From positions 1,302,001 through 1,366,000 of the forward strand of contig NZ_JBDQQR010000001.1 of NCBI RefSeq assembly GCF_039888675.1: 64,000 nt of DNA. Direction: 5' to 3'. Every line of letters begins with the position of its first letter. Within the stretch, counting starts at the first letter, position 1. Positions 41,207 to 52,449 of the stretch are shown one piece after another. A model generated the notes under the pieces. That model made no database searches. It was given only the letters and a program-made list of their open reading frames with translations, and was not told where the DNA came from. The position numbers were made by a program, and so were the translations under genes. The stretch comes from Mesorhizobium sp. CAU 1732. GTDB lineage: Bacteria; Pseudomonadota; Alphaproteobacteria; Rhizobiales; Rhizobiaceae.

Positions 41207-41384
41207 TTGGCACCTGTCGTCGCTTGAGGCCGGCTTGCTCGCGCCGAGCCACGCTGGATTTCCAGATTTCCTGCAGGTGCCCGAGCAGAAAACCGATGGC
41301 AAAAGGCTACGCGCTCGGTCTGGAGAGGTCAATAATGGCTGAGGTGATCTTGTGTCGCGCTCAGGCTACAGGCCGTTCGTATGG

Positions 41385-41502
41385 TTGACATTCAAACTTC
41401 GCCGTCTAGCTTCGCTGACATGCAAGCTCCGCAATCCTGCTTCGGGGAAGCGGACATTACCGTGCAGACGCCTATGCCGGCGGTGCAAGCATCGGCATAG
41501 GC
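41385..41502 (+). promoter_or_regulatory. Promoter-like site and palindrome before cytochrome c gene
   Basis: TTGACA (41385-41390) and TAGCTT (41407-41412) are spaced 16 bases like a sigma-70 promoter. Downstream, GCCTATGCCG (41470-41479) and CGGCATAGGC (41493-41502) form a perfect 10-bp inverted repeat with a 13-base loop. It could be an operator or a leader hairpin. Nothing else is seen between 41207 and 41543. Confidence 0.4.
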
Positions 41503-41543
41503 AGATCACTCAGGGCACCGTGAGGATCCAATGAGGAAATGCC

Positions 41544-41924
41544 ATGCGCTTCACTGCAGTTTTCGCAGCCCTGACCTTCGTCTCCTTCGTCGCCGGTCAG
41601 GCTGCGGCACAGGATGCGGCAGCCGGTGAAAAGGTCTTTGCCAAATGCAAGGCCTGCCACGTCGCGGACGAAGACAAGAACAAGATCGGCCCCTCGCTGA
41701 TGGGTGTCATCGGCAAAACAGCGGGAACCCATGCTGGTTTCAAATATTCGAAAGCAATGGTTGAGGCCGGAGAGGGCGGGCTCGTCTGGGACGAAGCGAC
41801 CCTGGCAACCTATCTTCACGACCCCAAGGCGATGGTGAAGGGCACGAAAATGGCCTTCGTCGGCCTGAAGAAGGACGACGAGGTCGCGAATGTGATCGCC
41901 TATCTGAAACAGTTCACGAAATAG
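41544..41924 (+). CDS. Class I cytochrome c
   Basis: This 126-residue periplasmic cytochrome has a signal peptide ending VAGQAAAQ. Haem binding is through CKACH near residue 35, and the sixth ligand Met lies in KGTKMAFVGL. The fold and length match cytochrome c2/c550 of alphaproteobacteria. It could carry electrons between XoxG or the bc1 complex and a terminal oxidase. It is transcribed alone, with a promoter-like site and palindrome upstream and a very strong terminator downstream. ATGAGGAAATGCC shows the ribosome site. Confidence 0.92.
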   Translation: MRFTAVFAALTFVSFVAGQAAAQDAAAGEKVFAKCKACHVADEDKNKIGPSLMGVIGKTAGTHAGFKYSKAMVEAGEGGLVWDEATLATYLHDPKAMVKGTKMAFVGLKKDDEVANVIAYLKQFTK

Positions 41925-41932
41925 GGCATCGT

Positions 41933-41973
41933 CCGGAGCAACTCATTTCCGCGTGGAAAATGAGTTGCTCCGG
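41933..41973. terminator. Strong bidirectional terminator
   Basis: CCGGAGCAACTCATTT (41933-41948) pairs with AAATGAGTTGCTCCGG (41958-41973), a perfect 16-bp stem with a 9-base loop, followed by CGTCGTCTTT. On the other strand it ends the cbb operon after rpe (stop 42001). It is of the rhizobial palindrome type, often reused as terminators. Confidence 0.8.
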
Positions 41974-42000
41974 CGTCGTCTTTCAGCATTTATTCTGGCT

Positions 42001-42687
42001 TCATGCAGCCTTGCCGAATGCGCGGTCCGCGGCCGCGCGGATGGCGGCGATGTTCTCGCGGTACGCTGCTTCGCCACGACCCGTGAAGATCGCAGAACCG
42101 GCGACCAGCACGTCGGCGCCTGCGGCGCAGACTAGCGGTGCCGTCTCGGGCGTCACGCCACCGTCGATCTCGATATGAATCGGCCGCCTACCCATCAGCG
42201 CTTTCACTCGTTTCACTTTCTCGACCACCGAAGGGATGAAGGCCTGGCCGCCGAAGCCGGGGTTGACCGTCATCAGGAGCACGAGATCGAGCCGGTCGAG
42301 CACATATTCGATGACGCTTTCGGGCGTTGACGGGTTGAGCGAGACGCCGGCCTTCTTGCCGAGGTTCCTGATCATCTGCAGCGAGCGGTCGAGATGCGGT
42401 CCGGCTTCTGCATGGACCGTAATGATGTCGGCGCCGGCTTCGGCGAAGGCTGCGAGGTAGGGATCTGCGGGCGCGATCATCAGGTGGCAGTCGAAGACTT
42501 TGGTCGTGCGGTTGCGGATGGCCTTGATGACCGGCGGGCCGAAGGTGATGTTGGGTACGAAATGGCCATCCATCACGTCGAGATGAATCCAGTCAGCGCC
42601 GGCTGCCGCGACGGCCTCGACTTCGTCGCCGAGTTTCGAAAAATCGGCCGACAGGATGGACGGCGCGATAATGGTTCTGGCTGTCAT
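42001..42687 (-). CDS. rpe: Ribulose-phosphate 3-epimerase
   Basis: This 228-residue TIM-barrel enzyme interconverts ribulose-5-phosphate and xylulose-5-phosphate, returning carbon to ribulose-1,5-bisphosphate in the Calvin cycle (CbbE). It begins [19 protein letters not shown]. Metal ligands and catalytic Asp occur in [33 protein letters not shown] and IEIDGGV. The ATG at 42687 follows AGGAAGGA; the longer frame to 42786 extends into cbbX and is rejected. It is the last gene of the cbb operon, 67 bases after cbbX. Confidence 0.95.
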   Translation of the reverse strand: MTARTIIAPSILSADFSKLGDEVEAVAAAGADWIHLDVMDGHFVPNITFGPPVIKAIRNRTTKVFDCHLMIAPADPYLAAFAEAGADIITVHAEAGPHLDRSLQMIRNLGKKAGVSLNPSTPESVIEYVLDRLDLVLLMTVNPGFGGQAFIPSVVEKVKRVKALMGRRPIHIEIDGGVTPETAPLVCAAGADVLVAGSAIFTGRGEAAYRENIAAIRAAADRAFGKAA

Positions 42688-42754
42688 GTGTTGTCCTTCC
42701 TGTCTCGTCCAACCGGAATTTCCCGATATTGGCGCCAACGGCGATGAGACCACA

Positions 42755-43696
42755 TCATCCGCGTACCTCGTCCGCTGCATCGCCATCGAGCTTGCCTTCG
42801 ACGAAAACGCGGCTGCCGCGTATGTCCGGCTCCTCTAGGGTGATCAGGTCGAGCCTTGTCAGCTTTTCGCCGCGCGCGGCGAAAAGGCGGTTGGCCTGGC
42901 GCAGCCGCGCCCGATCCAGCGCATTTCGGATCGATCGCGCGTTGGAAAAATGCGGCAGCCGCATCCTCAGCGGAATATACGCTTCCAGCGCCGCCGCCGC
43001 CGGTTCGCTCAGCCGGTAGTTCTGTTCCGCCAGCATGATTTCGGCGATCGATTTCAGTTCCGCCGGGCTGTAGTCGGGAAAATCGAGATGGTGGGCGATA
43101 CGCGAGCGCATGCCCGGGTTGCTGTCGAAGAAGCGATCCATCTTGTTCTTGTAGCCGGCCAGGATCACGACCAGATCGTCACGGTTGTTCTCCATGCATT
43201 GCAGCAGGATCTCGATCGATTCCTGCCCGTAGTCGCGCTCATTCTCCGGCTTGTAGAGATAATAGGCCTCGTCGATGAACAACACGCCGCCCATGGCGCG
43301 CTTGATTACCTCGCGGGTCTTCGGCGCGGTATGGCCGACATACTGGCCGACCAGATCGTCGCGCGTTACCGAGACGAGATGGCCTTCCCGGACGTAGCCC
43401 AGCCGATGCAGGATTTCGGCCATGCGTAGCGCGACCGTCGTCTTGCCGGTACCGGGATTGCCGGTGAAATTCATGTGGAGCGTCAGCGTCTCGGCGGAAA
43501 TACCGAACTTCTTGCGCAGCCGGTCGACGAGAAGGAGCGCCGCAATTTCGCGGATACGTGTCTTGATCGGTTTCAGGCCGACAAGTTCGTGGTCGAGCTT
43601 GTCGATCACCTCGTCGATGTTCGAGGCCTCGAATTCCGCCTGCAGATTGACCAGGTCGCCGTCGCCGAGAACCGCCTGGTCTGCCAAGTCGAGCAT
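42755..43696 (-). CDS. cbbX: Rubisco activase CbbX
   Basis: This 313-residue AAA+ protein remodels red-type Rubisco, threading the C-terminal tail of CbbL into its ring to release inhibitory sugar phosphates. Walker A is [20 protein letters not shown], Walker B is [11 protein letters not shown], and the pore loop is in [29 protein letters not shown] is sensor 1 with the arginine region. [19 protein letters not shown] is the N-terminal part. Its place after cbbLS confirms form I red-type Rubisco. ATP and ribulose-1,5-bisphosphate are the known effectors. Confidence 0.96.
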   Translation of the reverse strand: MLDLADQAVLGDGDLVNLQAEFEASNIDEVIDKLDHELVGLKPIKTRIREIAALLLVDRLRKKFGISAETLTLHMNFTGNPGTGKTTVALRMAEILHRLGYVREGHLVSVTRDDLVGQYVGHTAPKTREVIKRAMGGVLFIDEAYYLYKPENERDYGQESIEILLQCMENNRDDLVVILAGYKNKMDRFFDSNPGMRSRIAHHLDFPDYSPAELKSIAEIMLAEQNYRLSEPAAAALEAYIPLRMRLPHFSNARSIRNALDRARLRQANRLFAARGEKLTRLDLITLEEPDIRGSRVFVEGKLDGDAADEVRG

Positions 43697-43723
43697 GATG
43701 CCGCTCCAATCTCCAAACCGGCC

Positions 43724-44158
43724 CTATGACCGCTCGCCTTCGGGCCTGTCCGTTGCGTAAGGCACGATGGAATAACCCTGGCTGCGGCCGTCGCGCTCCT
43801 GGCGCAGCAGGCGGAAGCCCGGTTCGTTCGGCGGCCGGTTGACGATGAACGACATGCGTGGCGCTTCCCAGCCCTTACTCGAATCGAAGGCGGTGACGCG
43901 GACATACATGTTGGGCAGCGCTTTGCGGCAATTGTTGATTTCCATCAGGATGCCGGCGGGATCCTTCAGATCGAACATCGGATTGCCGTACATCTCCCAA
44001 TAAGTATTGCGGGGATGCGGATCGTCGGAATATTCGACGCTCACGGCCCAGTGGTTCTTCAGCGCGTATTTGATCTGCGCCGAGATTTGCGCGTCGGTCA
44101 GGTCGGGCAGGAACGAGAACTGTCCCTGCGTGACCTTGTTTCCGGGATTGGTCATCAT
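43724..44158 (-). CDS. cbbS: Rubisco small subunit, form IC
   Basis: This 143-144-residue small subunit is longer than the green-type one because of the C-terminal hairpin extension typical of red-type forms. It starts [20 protein letters not shown], then [20 protein letters not shown] and [40 protein letters not shown] is the common core, and the end [19 protein letters not shown] is the extension. It lies 15 bases after cbbL and is probably made in equal amounts. Two start codons (ATGATG) are in tandem. Confidence 0.97.
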   Translation of the reverse strand: MMTNPGNKVTQGQFSFLPDLTDAQISAQIKYALKNHWAVSVEYSDDPHPRNTYWEMYGNPMFDLKDPAGILMEINNCRKALPNMYVRVTAFDSSKGWEAPRMSFIVNRPPNEPGFRLLRQERDGRSQGYSIVPYATDRPEGERS

Positions 44159-44173
44159 GGCTATGGTCCTTCC

Positions 44174-45688
<1,515 letters not shown>

Positions 45689-46768
45689 TCAGGCGGCTTT
45701 TGCGGTTGCGGTCTGCGGGCCGAGCTTTCCGCCCGCGTAGCGTCTCGCCATCTCGTCCATCGGGATCACCTTGATCCGGGAGGCGTTGCCCGCGGTGGCG
45801 AAACGCTCGAAACGGTCGCGGCACATGTCGCGCATGGCGTCCATCGCCGGCTTCAGGAATTTGCGCGGGTCGAACTCGGCGGGGTGCTCCGTGGCGATGC
45901 GGCGGAACTGACCGGCCATCGCCATGCGGCAATCTGTGTCGATGTTGACCTTGCGCACGCCGTGGCGGATGCCGCGCACGACCTCCTCGACCGGGACGCC
46001 ATAGGTCTGGGGCATCTCGCCGCCGAACTTGTTGATGACGTCCTGCAATTCCTGCGGCACCGAGGACGAGCCATGCATGACAAGGTGCGTGTTCGGTAGC
46101 TTCTCGTGGATCGCCTCGATGACGTGCATGGCGAGGATGTCGCCGTCGGGCCGGCGCGTGAACTTGTAGGCGCCGTGCGATGTGCCGCAGGCGATCGTCA
46201 GCGCATCGACCCTGGTTCGCAGCACGAAGTCCACGGCCTGGTCCGCATCGGTCAGCAACTGGTCTTGGCGTAGCACGCCTTCGGCGCCATGGCCGTCTTC
46301 AGCCTCGCCTTGGCCGCTCTCCAGCGAGCCCAGAACGCCGAGTTCGCCTTCGACCGAAGCGCCGACCCAATGGGCCATGCGCGCCACGCGCTCGGTGATC
46401 GCGACGTTGTATTCATAGCTGGCAGGCGTCTTGGCATCGGCCTCCAGCGAGCCGTCCATCATCACCGAGGTGAAGCCGTAGCGGATCGCCGTCAGGCAGG
46501 TCGCTTCGCTATTGCCATGATCCTGATGAATGCAGAGCGGGATGTCTGGATAGATCTCCGTCAGCGCGTCCATCATTTTGGCAAGCATAATGTCGTTGGC
46601 GTAGGCGCGGGCGCCGCGCGAGACCTGGATGATGACGGGCGCGTCACAGGCCTTCGCCGCCTCCATGATGGCGAGGCCCTGTTCCATGTTGTTGATGTTG
46701 AAGGCCGGCACGCCGTAACCGTGCTCGGCGGCGTGGTCGAGAAGCTGGCGAAGGGTGATGCGCGCCAT
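45689..46768 (-). CDS. cbbA: Fructose-bisphosphate aldolase, class II, Calvin cycle type
   Basis: This 359-residue zinc aldolase joins dihydroxyacetone phosphate to glyceraldehyde-3-phosphate or erythrose-4-phosphate. Zinc and catalytic ligands occur in [13 protein letters not shown] and [30 protein letters not shown] is the substrate site. The insertion [20 protein letters not shown] is typical of the Calvin-cycle subtype. It lies between cbbT (3 bases) and cbbL (21 bases). Confidence 0.96.
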   Translation of the reverse strand: MARITLRQLLDHAAEHGYGVPAFNINNMEQGLAIMEAAKACDAPVIIQVSRGARAYANDIMLAKMMDALTEIYPDIPLCIHQDHGNSEATCLTAIRYGFTSVMMDGSLEADAKTPASYEYNVAITERVARMAHWVGASVEGELGVLGSLESGQGEAEDGHGAEGVLRQDQLLTDADQAVDFVLRTRVDALTIACGTSHGAYKFTRRPDGDILAMHVIEAIHEKLPNTHLVMHGSSSVPQELQDVINKFGGEMPQTYGVPVEEVVRGIRHGVRKVNIDTDCRMAMAGQFRRIATEHPAEFDPRKFLKPAMDAMRDMCRDRFERFATAGNASRIKVIPMDEMARRYAGGKLGPQTATAKAA

Positions 46769-46771
46769 GGA

Positions 46772-48799
46772 TCAGGCCTCCTGGTTTGCGGTTTGATGGG
46801 TGAGCTTGACGACGTTGGCCGCCACGACTTCAGGCGTGATGTCGAAGTGCCGATAGAGATCCGCAGCCGGCGCGCTCGCGCCAAAGCCGGTCATGCCGAC
46901 GAAGGCTCCCCTCTCGCCGATCCAACGATCCCAGCCGAGGCGAGCCGCAGCTTCCACGGCGACGCGCGGGGCGGTACCCAGGACTTCGCGGCGGTAGCTG
47001 TTGTCCTGCTCCTCGAACAACTCCCAGCAGGGCATCGAGACGACCGCCGTTTCAACTCCGTATTGCTCGCGAAGGATGTCGGACGCGGCAACGGCGATCT
47101 CGACCTCGGAGCCGGTGGCGATCAAGGTTGCGGTGCGGGCGCCGTTCGCTTCACGCAGCACATAGGCGCCGTGCGCCGCGCGGTTCTCCGACGTGTGCGC
47201 CGGCCGCAGCATAGGCAGATTTTGCCTGGACAGGACCAGCACGCTCGGACGGTCCGCGCTCTTCAGCGCCAGCTCCCAGCATTCCGCCGTCTCGATGATG
47301 TCGGCCGGGCGGAAGACGTTAAGGTTCGGCGTCGCTCGCAGCATCGCCAGATGCTCGATCGGCTGGTGGGTCGGCCCGTCTTCGCCCAGCCCGATGGAAT
47401 CGTGCGTCATCACATAGATGACCCGCTGGCGCATGAGGGCGGAGAGCCTGATCGCGCCGCGCGCATAATCGGTGAAGCACAGAAACGTGCCGCCATAGGG
47501 GATGAAGCCGCCATGCAGCGCGAGCCCGTTCATTGCCGCCGCCATGCCATGCTCGCGGATGCCGTAATGGATGTAGCTGCCGGCATAGTCGCCGGGCGCG
47601 ATGCGATTCATGCCCTTGGTGATGGTCAGGTTCGAGTGGGTGAGGTCGGCCGAGCCGCCGACGGTCAAGTCGGTCGCGGCGTTGATCACGTCGAGCACCA
47701 TCTCGGAAGCCTTGCGCGTCGCGACCTTGGTGGCCTTCCCGACATGCTCCTTGCGGAAAGTGTCGAGCGCCTCGAAGAGGGAGGGGGGCAGTTCGCCTGC
47801 GATAGCCTTCGTAAAGGCATCGCGTAGCGGCGAGACGGAAAGTTGCTGTTCCCAGATGCGCCTTGCGGCGTGGCCGCGCCCGGCTGCCTCGCGCCATGCC
47901 GAGACGATCTCTTTCGGCACCTCGAAAGGCGCATGCGGCCAGTCGATGTTTTCGCGGGTCGCGGCAATCTCGGCATCGCCGAGCGGCGCGCCATGCGTTT
48001 TTTCCGACCCGCCGAGATTGGGCGCGCCCTTGCCGATCACGGTCTTGCAGGCGATCAGCGATGGCCTGTCGGATCGCTGCGCGGCTTCGATGGCCGAAGC
48101 AACGGCCTCCATGTCGTGGCCGTCGACTTCGATGACATGCCAGCCGGCAGCGGCAAAGCGCGCCGGCTGGTCCATCGAGGTCGAGAGGAGGGTCGGACCG
48201 TCGATGGAAATCGAATTGTTGTCCCAGAACACGATCAGGCGGCTGAGCCTGAGATGCCCGGCCAGATCGATCGCCTCGTGGCTGATGCCTTCCTGCAGGC
48301 AGCCGTCGCCGGCGATCACATAGGTGTAGTGGTCGACGAGTTCTGTGCCGAAGCGGGCAGCGAGCATGCGCTCGGCGAGCGCCATGCCGACGGCGGTGGC
48401 GATGCCCTGGCCGAGCGGACCCGTCGTCGTCTCGATGCCAAGCGTATGGCCGTGCTCGGGGTGGCCGGCGGTGCGGCTGCCGAGCTGGCGGAAGCGCTGC
48501 AACTCTTCGATCGGCATGTCCTCGTAGCCGAGCAGATAGTGCAGCGCATATTGCAACATCGAGCCGTGGCCGGCGGACAGAACGAAGCGGTCGCGGTCGG
48601 GCCAGTCCGGCCGCGACGGGTCGATCTTGATGAAGCGGCCGAACAGCACGGTCGCGACGTCGGCCATGCCCATGGGCATGCCGGGATGGCCCGAATTTGC
48701 CTTCTGCACGGCGTCCATCGCCAGCGCGCGGACGGCATTTGCCATGTCGCGCTCCGACACGGCGGGAAGGGGGACTTCTCTGACGGCCACTTGGTTCAT
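46772..48799 (-). CDS. cbbT: Transketolase
   Basis: This 675-residue thiamine diphosphate enzyme moves two-carbon units in Calvin-cycle regeneration. The N-terminal [20 protein letters not shown] is the family start. The cofactor site is [19 protein letters not shown] with the metal-binding Asn in [11 protein letters not shown]. The pyrimidine domain has [19 protein letters not shown]. The ATG at 48799 follows GAGGAGG and lies 10 bases from the end of cbbP; the codons before it up to 48820 overlap cbbP. It belongs to the cbb operon rather than being the housekeeping tkt, which would be elsewhere. Confidence 0.96.
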   Translation of the reverse strand: MNQVAVREVPLPAVSERDMANAVRALAMDAVQKANSGHPGMPMGMADVATVLFGRFIKIDPSRPDWPDRDRFVLSAGHGSMLQYALHYLLGYEDMPIEELQRFRQLGSRTAGHPEHGHTLGIETTTGPLGQGIATAVGMALAERMLAARFGTELVDHYTYVIAGDGCLQEGISHEAIDLAGHLRLSRLIVFWDNNSISIDGPTLLSTSMDQPARFAAAGWHVIEVDGHDMEAVASAIEAAQRSDRPSLIACKTVIGKGAPNLGGSEKTHGAPLGDAEIAATRENIDWPHAPFEVPKEIVSAWREAAGRGHAARRIWEQQLSVSPLRDAFTKAIAGELPPSLFEALDTFRKEHVGKATKVATRKASEMVLDVINAATDLTVGGSADLTHSNLTITKGMNRIAPGDYAGSYIHYGIREHGMAAAMNGLALHGGFIPYGGTFLCFTDYARGAIRLSALMRQRVIYVMTHDSIGLGEDGPTHQPIEHLAMLRATPNLNVFRPADIIETAECWELALKSADRPSVLVLSRQNLPMLRPAHTSENRAAHGAYVLREANGARTATLIATGSEVEIAVAASDILREQYGVETAVVSMPCWELFEEQDNSYRREVLGTAPRVAVEAAARLGWDRWIGERGAFVGMTGFGASAPAADLYRHFDITPEVVAANVVKLTHQTANQEA

Positions 48800-48809
48800 A
48801 ACGTCCTCC

Positions 48810-49682
48810 TCACGAGACACGGTTCTTGCGTTCGATCAGCTGCAGGATCAGCGGCGTAAGGATCAACTGCATGGCGAGGTCGAGCTTGTTGCCCGGCACG
48901 ACGATGGAATTCGCCCGCGACATGAAGCTGTTGTGAATCATCGACAGCAGGTAGGCGAAGTCGATGCCGCGCGGATTGGCGAAGCGGATGACCAGCATCG
49001 ACTCGTCCGGTGTCGGGATCCAGCGCGCGATGAACGGGTTCGACGTGTCGACGATCGGCACGCGCTGGAAGTTGATGTTGGTCTGCGAGAATTGCGGGAC
49101 GATGAATCGGGTATAGTCCGGCATCCGCCGCAGGATCACGTCCATCACGTCTTCGGTCGAATAGCCGCGGGTTGCCCGGTCGCGATGGATCTTTTGGATC
49201 CATTCCAGGTTGATGACCGGCACAACGCCGATCTTCAGGTCGGCATGCTTGGCGAGATCGACCTTGTCGGTGACGACGCAGCCGTGCAGTCCCTCGTAGA
49301 AGAGCAACCGGCTTTCGGGGAATTCGCGCCAATCGGTGAAGGTGCCGGGCGGGGAACCGAGCTGCTTCGCCTCCTCCTCGTCGTGGACATAGGTACGGGT
49401 GCGGCCGGTTCCCTTGCGGCCATATTCCTCGAACACCTCCTCGAGGATTTCGAGCTCGTTGGCCTCGGCGTTGAAATGCGTGAAGTAGGGATTGCCGAGC
49501 TTCTCCTCCGCGGCGACCTTGTCCTTCATCGCCTGGCGGTCGTAGCGGTGGAAGGCGTCGCCTTCGATGAAGGCCGCCTCGATCTTCTCACGGCGAAAGA
49601 TCTGCTCGAAGATCCTCTTGACCGATGTCGTCCCCGCGCCGGAGGAGCCGGTGATCGAGATGATGGGATGCCTGGCGGACAT
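48810..49682 (-). CDS. cbbP: Phosphoribulokinase
   Basis: This 290-residue proteobacterial-type kinase makes ribulose-1,5-bisphosphate from ribulose-5-phosphate. The P-loop is [35 protein letters not shown] carries the catalytic Asp. [20 protein letters not shown] and RNSIVV-type elements ([15 protein letters not shown]) follow. It has no regulatory cysteines of the plant type; bacterial members are activated by NADH instead. It stands 15 bases after cbbF and 10 before cbbT. Confidence 0.96.
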   Translation of the reverse strand: MSARHPIISITGSSGAGTTSVKRIFEQIFRREKIEAAFIEGDAFHRYDRQAMKDKVAAEEKLGNPYFTHFNAEANELEILEEVFEEYGRKGTGRTRTYVHDEEEAKQLGSPPGTFTDWREFPESRLLFYEGLHGCVVTDKVDLAKHADLKIGVVPVINLEWIQKIHRDRATRGYSTEDVMDVILRRMPDYTRFIVPQFSQTNINFQRVPIVDTSNPFIARWIPTPDESMLVIRFANPRGIDFAYLLSMIHNSFMSRANSIVVPGNKLDLAMQLILTPLILQLIERKNRVS

Positions 49683-49697
49683 TTTTTCTGGCTCCAG

Positions 49698-50753
49698 TCA
49701 GGCGCGGAAGAGGCCGCGGTTGCCGAACAGCGGCGCGCGTTCGCCGATGGTGCTCGGCTCGACGTGGTATCGGGCGATGCGCTCGACCTCGCGCGCCGAG
49801 CCGAAGACCAGCGGTATGCGCTGGTGCAGATGCTCGGGCTCGATCTCGAGGATGCGGTCGACGGTGTCTGTGGCCACTCCGCCGGCCTGCTCTATCAGGA
49901 AGGCGATCGGGTTCGCCTCGTAGACCAGGCGCAGCCGTCCCTGATGGTAACCGCGACGCCGGTCGCCGGGATACAGATACACGCCGCCGCGGATGAGTAT
50001 GCGATAGCAGTCGGCAACGAGACAGGCGATCCAGCGCATGTTGAAATTCTTCCCGCGCGGGCCCTCGGAGCCCTGCAGGCAGTCGTCGACATACAGCCGG
50101 ACCGCCTCGTCCCAATGCCGGTAGTTGGAGGCGTTGACCGCGAATTCCTGCGCGCGCGGCGGGATGATCCGGCTCTCATAGGCCTGGATGAATGTGCCGA
50201 GCCTTGCCGAGAACACGAAGACATGCGTGCCGCTGCCCAGCGACAGCACCAGCGCCAGTTGTGGCCCGTAGACGAAGAAGCCCGCGCCGAGCTGGTTCAC
50301 GCCAGCCTGCAAAAAAGCGGCGGCCGGATTTCCATCCGGCGCGCCAGTCGCTGGGAGAGCAGGGAGGAGCGAAAAAATCGTCCCGATCGACAGGTTGGCG
50401 TCGATGTTGGAGGAGCCGTCGAGCGGATCTATCGCGACGGCCAGAGGTGCGCTGCCGTCGAGTAGGACAGGCTGCTCCAGCTCTTCGGAGGCATAGAGCG
50501 CGACCGGCGCATGCCGCATGGCGTCGAGGAAGATGTCGTCCGCGAAGACATCCAGATCCTTCTGGACATCGCCGCCGGCATTGCCGCCACGCGTTCCCGC
50601 GAAGGCGGCGCCGAGCGCTCCGTGGCTGATCGTGTGGCGGACCTTGACCGCGGCTTCGGCAAGCTTGCGGACCGTCGCTGCGACGGCGGACCGGCTCTCG
50701 TCCTCATTGCGGACATAGGAGTTCAGAAAGGCGTCAAGCGTCGGCGCGGTCAT
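49698..50753 (-). CDS. cbbF: Fructose-1,6-bisphosphatase, class I (Calvin cycle)
   Basis: This 351-residue phosphatase releases fructose-6-phosphate; many cbbF products also act on sedoheptulose-1,7-bisphosphate. Metal ligands are in YASEELEQPV and AVAIDPLDGSSNIDANLSIG. GGVYLYPGDRR and YEANPIAFLIEQAGG form the substrate end. It is the first gene of the cbb operon, read away from cbbR. Operator-like repeats lie in the 120 bases before its start. Confidence 0.96.
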   Translation of the reverse strand: MTAPTLDAFLNSYVRNEDESRSAVAATVRKLAEAAVKVRHTISHGALGAAFAGTRGGNAGGDVQKDLDVFADDIFLDAMRHAPVALYASEELEQPVLLDGSAPLAVAIDPLDGSSNIDANLSIGTIFSLLPALPATGAPDGNPAAAFLQAGVNQLGAGFFVYGPQLALVLSLGSGTHVFVFSARLGTFIQAYESRIIPPRAQEFAVNASNYRHWDEAVRLYVDDCLQGSEGPRGKNFNMRWIACLVADCYRILIRGGVYLYPGDRRRGYHQGRLRLVYEANPIAFLIEQAGGVATDTVDRILEIEPEHLHQRIPLVFGSAREVERIARYHVEPSTIGERAPLFGNRGLFRA

Positions 50754-50821
50754 TGTCTCTCCTCCGAAACCGCGCCCTCTTCAGGCATCGGCTTGGGAGG
50801 AAGAGAACAAGTGTTGATAGA

Positions 50822-50855
50822 TAAGTAAATTTTATTAGGCTTACTTAGTGAGTAA
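50822..50855. promoter_or_regulatory. Probable CbbR binding sites
   Basis: TAAGTAA (50822-50828) and TTACTTA (50841-50847) form an inverted repeat. TTACTTAGTGAGTAA (50841-50855) forms a second, overlapping one. These match the T-N11-13-A dyads used by LysR regulators and sit in the short cbbR-cbbF divergent gap. The region is AT-rich against its surroundings. Confidence 0.6.
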
Positions 50856-50874
50856 AAATGTTTTATTATGATGC

Positions 50875-51804
50875 ATGCGAAACATTACGCTGAAGCAGCT
50901 CAAGGCCATCCAGGCGATCACCAGCCAGGGAAAAATCGTCAATGCAGCCAAGGTGTTGGGGTTGACGCCTCCTGCTGTGACGATCCAGCTCAGGCAATTG
51001 GAAGAAGACGTCGAGTTGGCGCTGTTCGACCGCACCCATGAGGGCATGCGTCTGACTGCCGCAGGGCAGGCGGTCGTGGATGCCGCGCAGGCGATCGAGG
51101 AGCGGCTGCGCCTGCTCGAAGATCAGATCGATGCGATCAAGGGTGTGCGGGCCGGGAGTCTGAGGCTCGGCGTCGTCTCGACCGCCAAATATTTCGCGCC
51201 GCAACTGATGGCGGCCTTCATGAAAAAATACCCTGATATCGACATGCGGCTTCTCGTCGGCAACCGCGCCGATACGATCGCCAATCTGAAGAGCCACGAA
51301 GTCGACGTGGCGCTGATGGGCCGCCCGGCGAAAGACGTACCGCTTCGCGCCTCGGCCTTCGGTGACCACCCGCTGGTGATCGTTGCGCCGCCCGACCATG
51401 TGCTGGCCAAGGCGCGGGACATCTCCAAGGAGCGGATAGCCGAGGAGCATTTCCTCATCCGCGAGCCGGGCTCGGGCACGCGCATCTCGCTGGAGATTTT
51501 CTTCAGCGAACTGCCAGGCCGTCTCGACGATCTCGGCGTCGAGATGGGCTCGAACGAAACGATCAAGCAAGCGGTGATGGCTGGGCTCGGCATCGCCTTC
51601 ATCTCGGCGCACACCATCGCCTCGGAGGTCGAGGCCGGCCGGCTCGTCATCCTCGACGTTGTGGGCATGCCGATCCGCCGGCAATGGTTCGTCGTGACGC
51701 GCTCAGACCGTGCGATCTCGCCGGTGATGGCCACCTTCCACGATTTCCTGATGCGCAAGGGCGCGGTGTATCTGCCGCTCGTGGGGAAGCTCTATCAGGA
51801 GTAG
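50875..51804 (+). CDS. cbbR: LysR-family Calvin cycle regulator CbbR
   Basis: This 309-residue regulator has an N-terminal helix-turn-helix (QGKIVNAAKVLGLTPPAVTI then QLRQLEEDVELALFDRTH). The effector domain starts GSLRLGVVSTAKYFAPQLMA. NADPH, phosphoenolpyruvate or ribulose-1,5-bisphosphate are the known co-inducers of CbbR proteins. It is divergent from cbbF and should activate the operon and repress itself. A hairpin overlapping the stop closes the gene. Confidence 0.95.
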   Translation: MRNITLKQLKAIQAITSQGKIVNAAKVLGLTPPAVTIQLRQLEEDVELALFDRTHEGMRLTAAGQAVVDAAQAIEERLRLLEDQIDAIKGVRAGSLRLGVVSTAKYFAPQLMAAFMKKYPDIDMRLLVGNRADTIANLKSHEVDVALMGRPAKDVPLRASAFGDHPLVIVAPPDHVLAKARDISKERIAEEHFLIREPGSGTRISLEIFFSELPGRLDDLGVEMGSNETIKQAVMAGLGIAFISAHTIASEVEAGRLVILDVVGMPIRRQWFVVTRSDRAISPVMATFHDFLMRKGAVYLPLVGKLYQE

Positions 51805-51826
51805 GGCATCCCTATCGTCCTACTCC
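51798..51826. terminator. Hairpin between cbbR and convergent gene
   Basis: GGAGTAGG (51798-51805) pairs with CCTACTCC (51819-51826), an 8-bp stem that includes the cbbR stop and reaches the end of the convergent gene. CCTTCCTTC follows on the plus strand. It is probably bidirectional but weak. Confidence 0.45.
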
Positions 51827-52449
51827 CCTTCCTTCATCACCTCATTCACTGTCTTCGCCAGCGCATAAAGCCGCTGCTCGATAAGGGTCGGAACCTCGCA
51901 GACATAGGTGAGCGACTGCACGCGCTCCTCGAAGACCCGGGTTTCCCAGATCAGCCGGTCGGTGCGCGCGTCGATCTCGCTGATGTTGGCGTCCGGCTTG
52001 CCGCGCAGGGCATCGACATCCGAGGACTCCTTGCGCAGCCGCGCCGCGAGCTCGATCTGATTGCGCGCATAACGTCCGATGCCGGACATGACCTCCGAGC
52101 GTTCGTGGTCCATATGTTCGAACAGGCCTTGCACCAGCATCGCCAGCCGATCCTTCGCCTGATCCGGCGGCAGTCCGGCGGCAAATTCCCTGATCTGCCG
52201 CTGCGCGTCGGCGATCGGCAGGCGCCGCGCCGCGAGTTCCTCCACCAGTTCCGGGACACGGCTGTCATTCGACCAGTCCTTGGCAGGCGGCGGCAGTTCC
52301 GCTCCGGTCCATATCTGGCCGAAGGAAAGCTCCGGCACCTTGCGCTGGATGCACGGCCAGTCGGGATCGTTGTTTGCCGCCGAGAGCGCCGTTCCTGTAG
52401 TCGCGAGAAGCATCGCGACGGCGACGCCGTTTATGGCTGATCGTATCAT
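51820..52449 (-). CDS. Secreted hypothetical protein in PQQ-linked ABC operon
   Basis: This 209-residue protein has a signal peptide (AINGVAVAMLLATTGTALSA). The mature part is mostly helical: DWPCIQRKVPELSFGQIWTG, then EELAARRLPIADAQRQIREF and LIWETRVFEERVQSLTYVCE. Two cysteines are far apart and could bridge. No domain is recognised. It is the last gene of a minus-strand operon and starts inside the stop of the permease gene (ATGA), so it is made together with the exporter. A periplasmic accessory role is the simplest guess. Confidence 0.7.
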   Translation of the reverse strand: MIRSAINGVAVAMLLATTGTALSAANNDPDWPCIQRKVPELSFGQIWTGAELPPPAKDWSNDSRVPELVEELAARRLPIADAQRQIREFAAGLPPDQAKDRLAMLVQGLFEHMDHERSEVMSGIGRYARNQIELAARLRKESSDVDALRGKPDANISEIDARTDRLIWETRVFEERVQSLTYVCEVPTLIEQRLYALAKTVNEVMKEGE

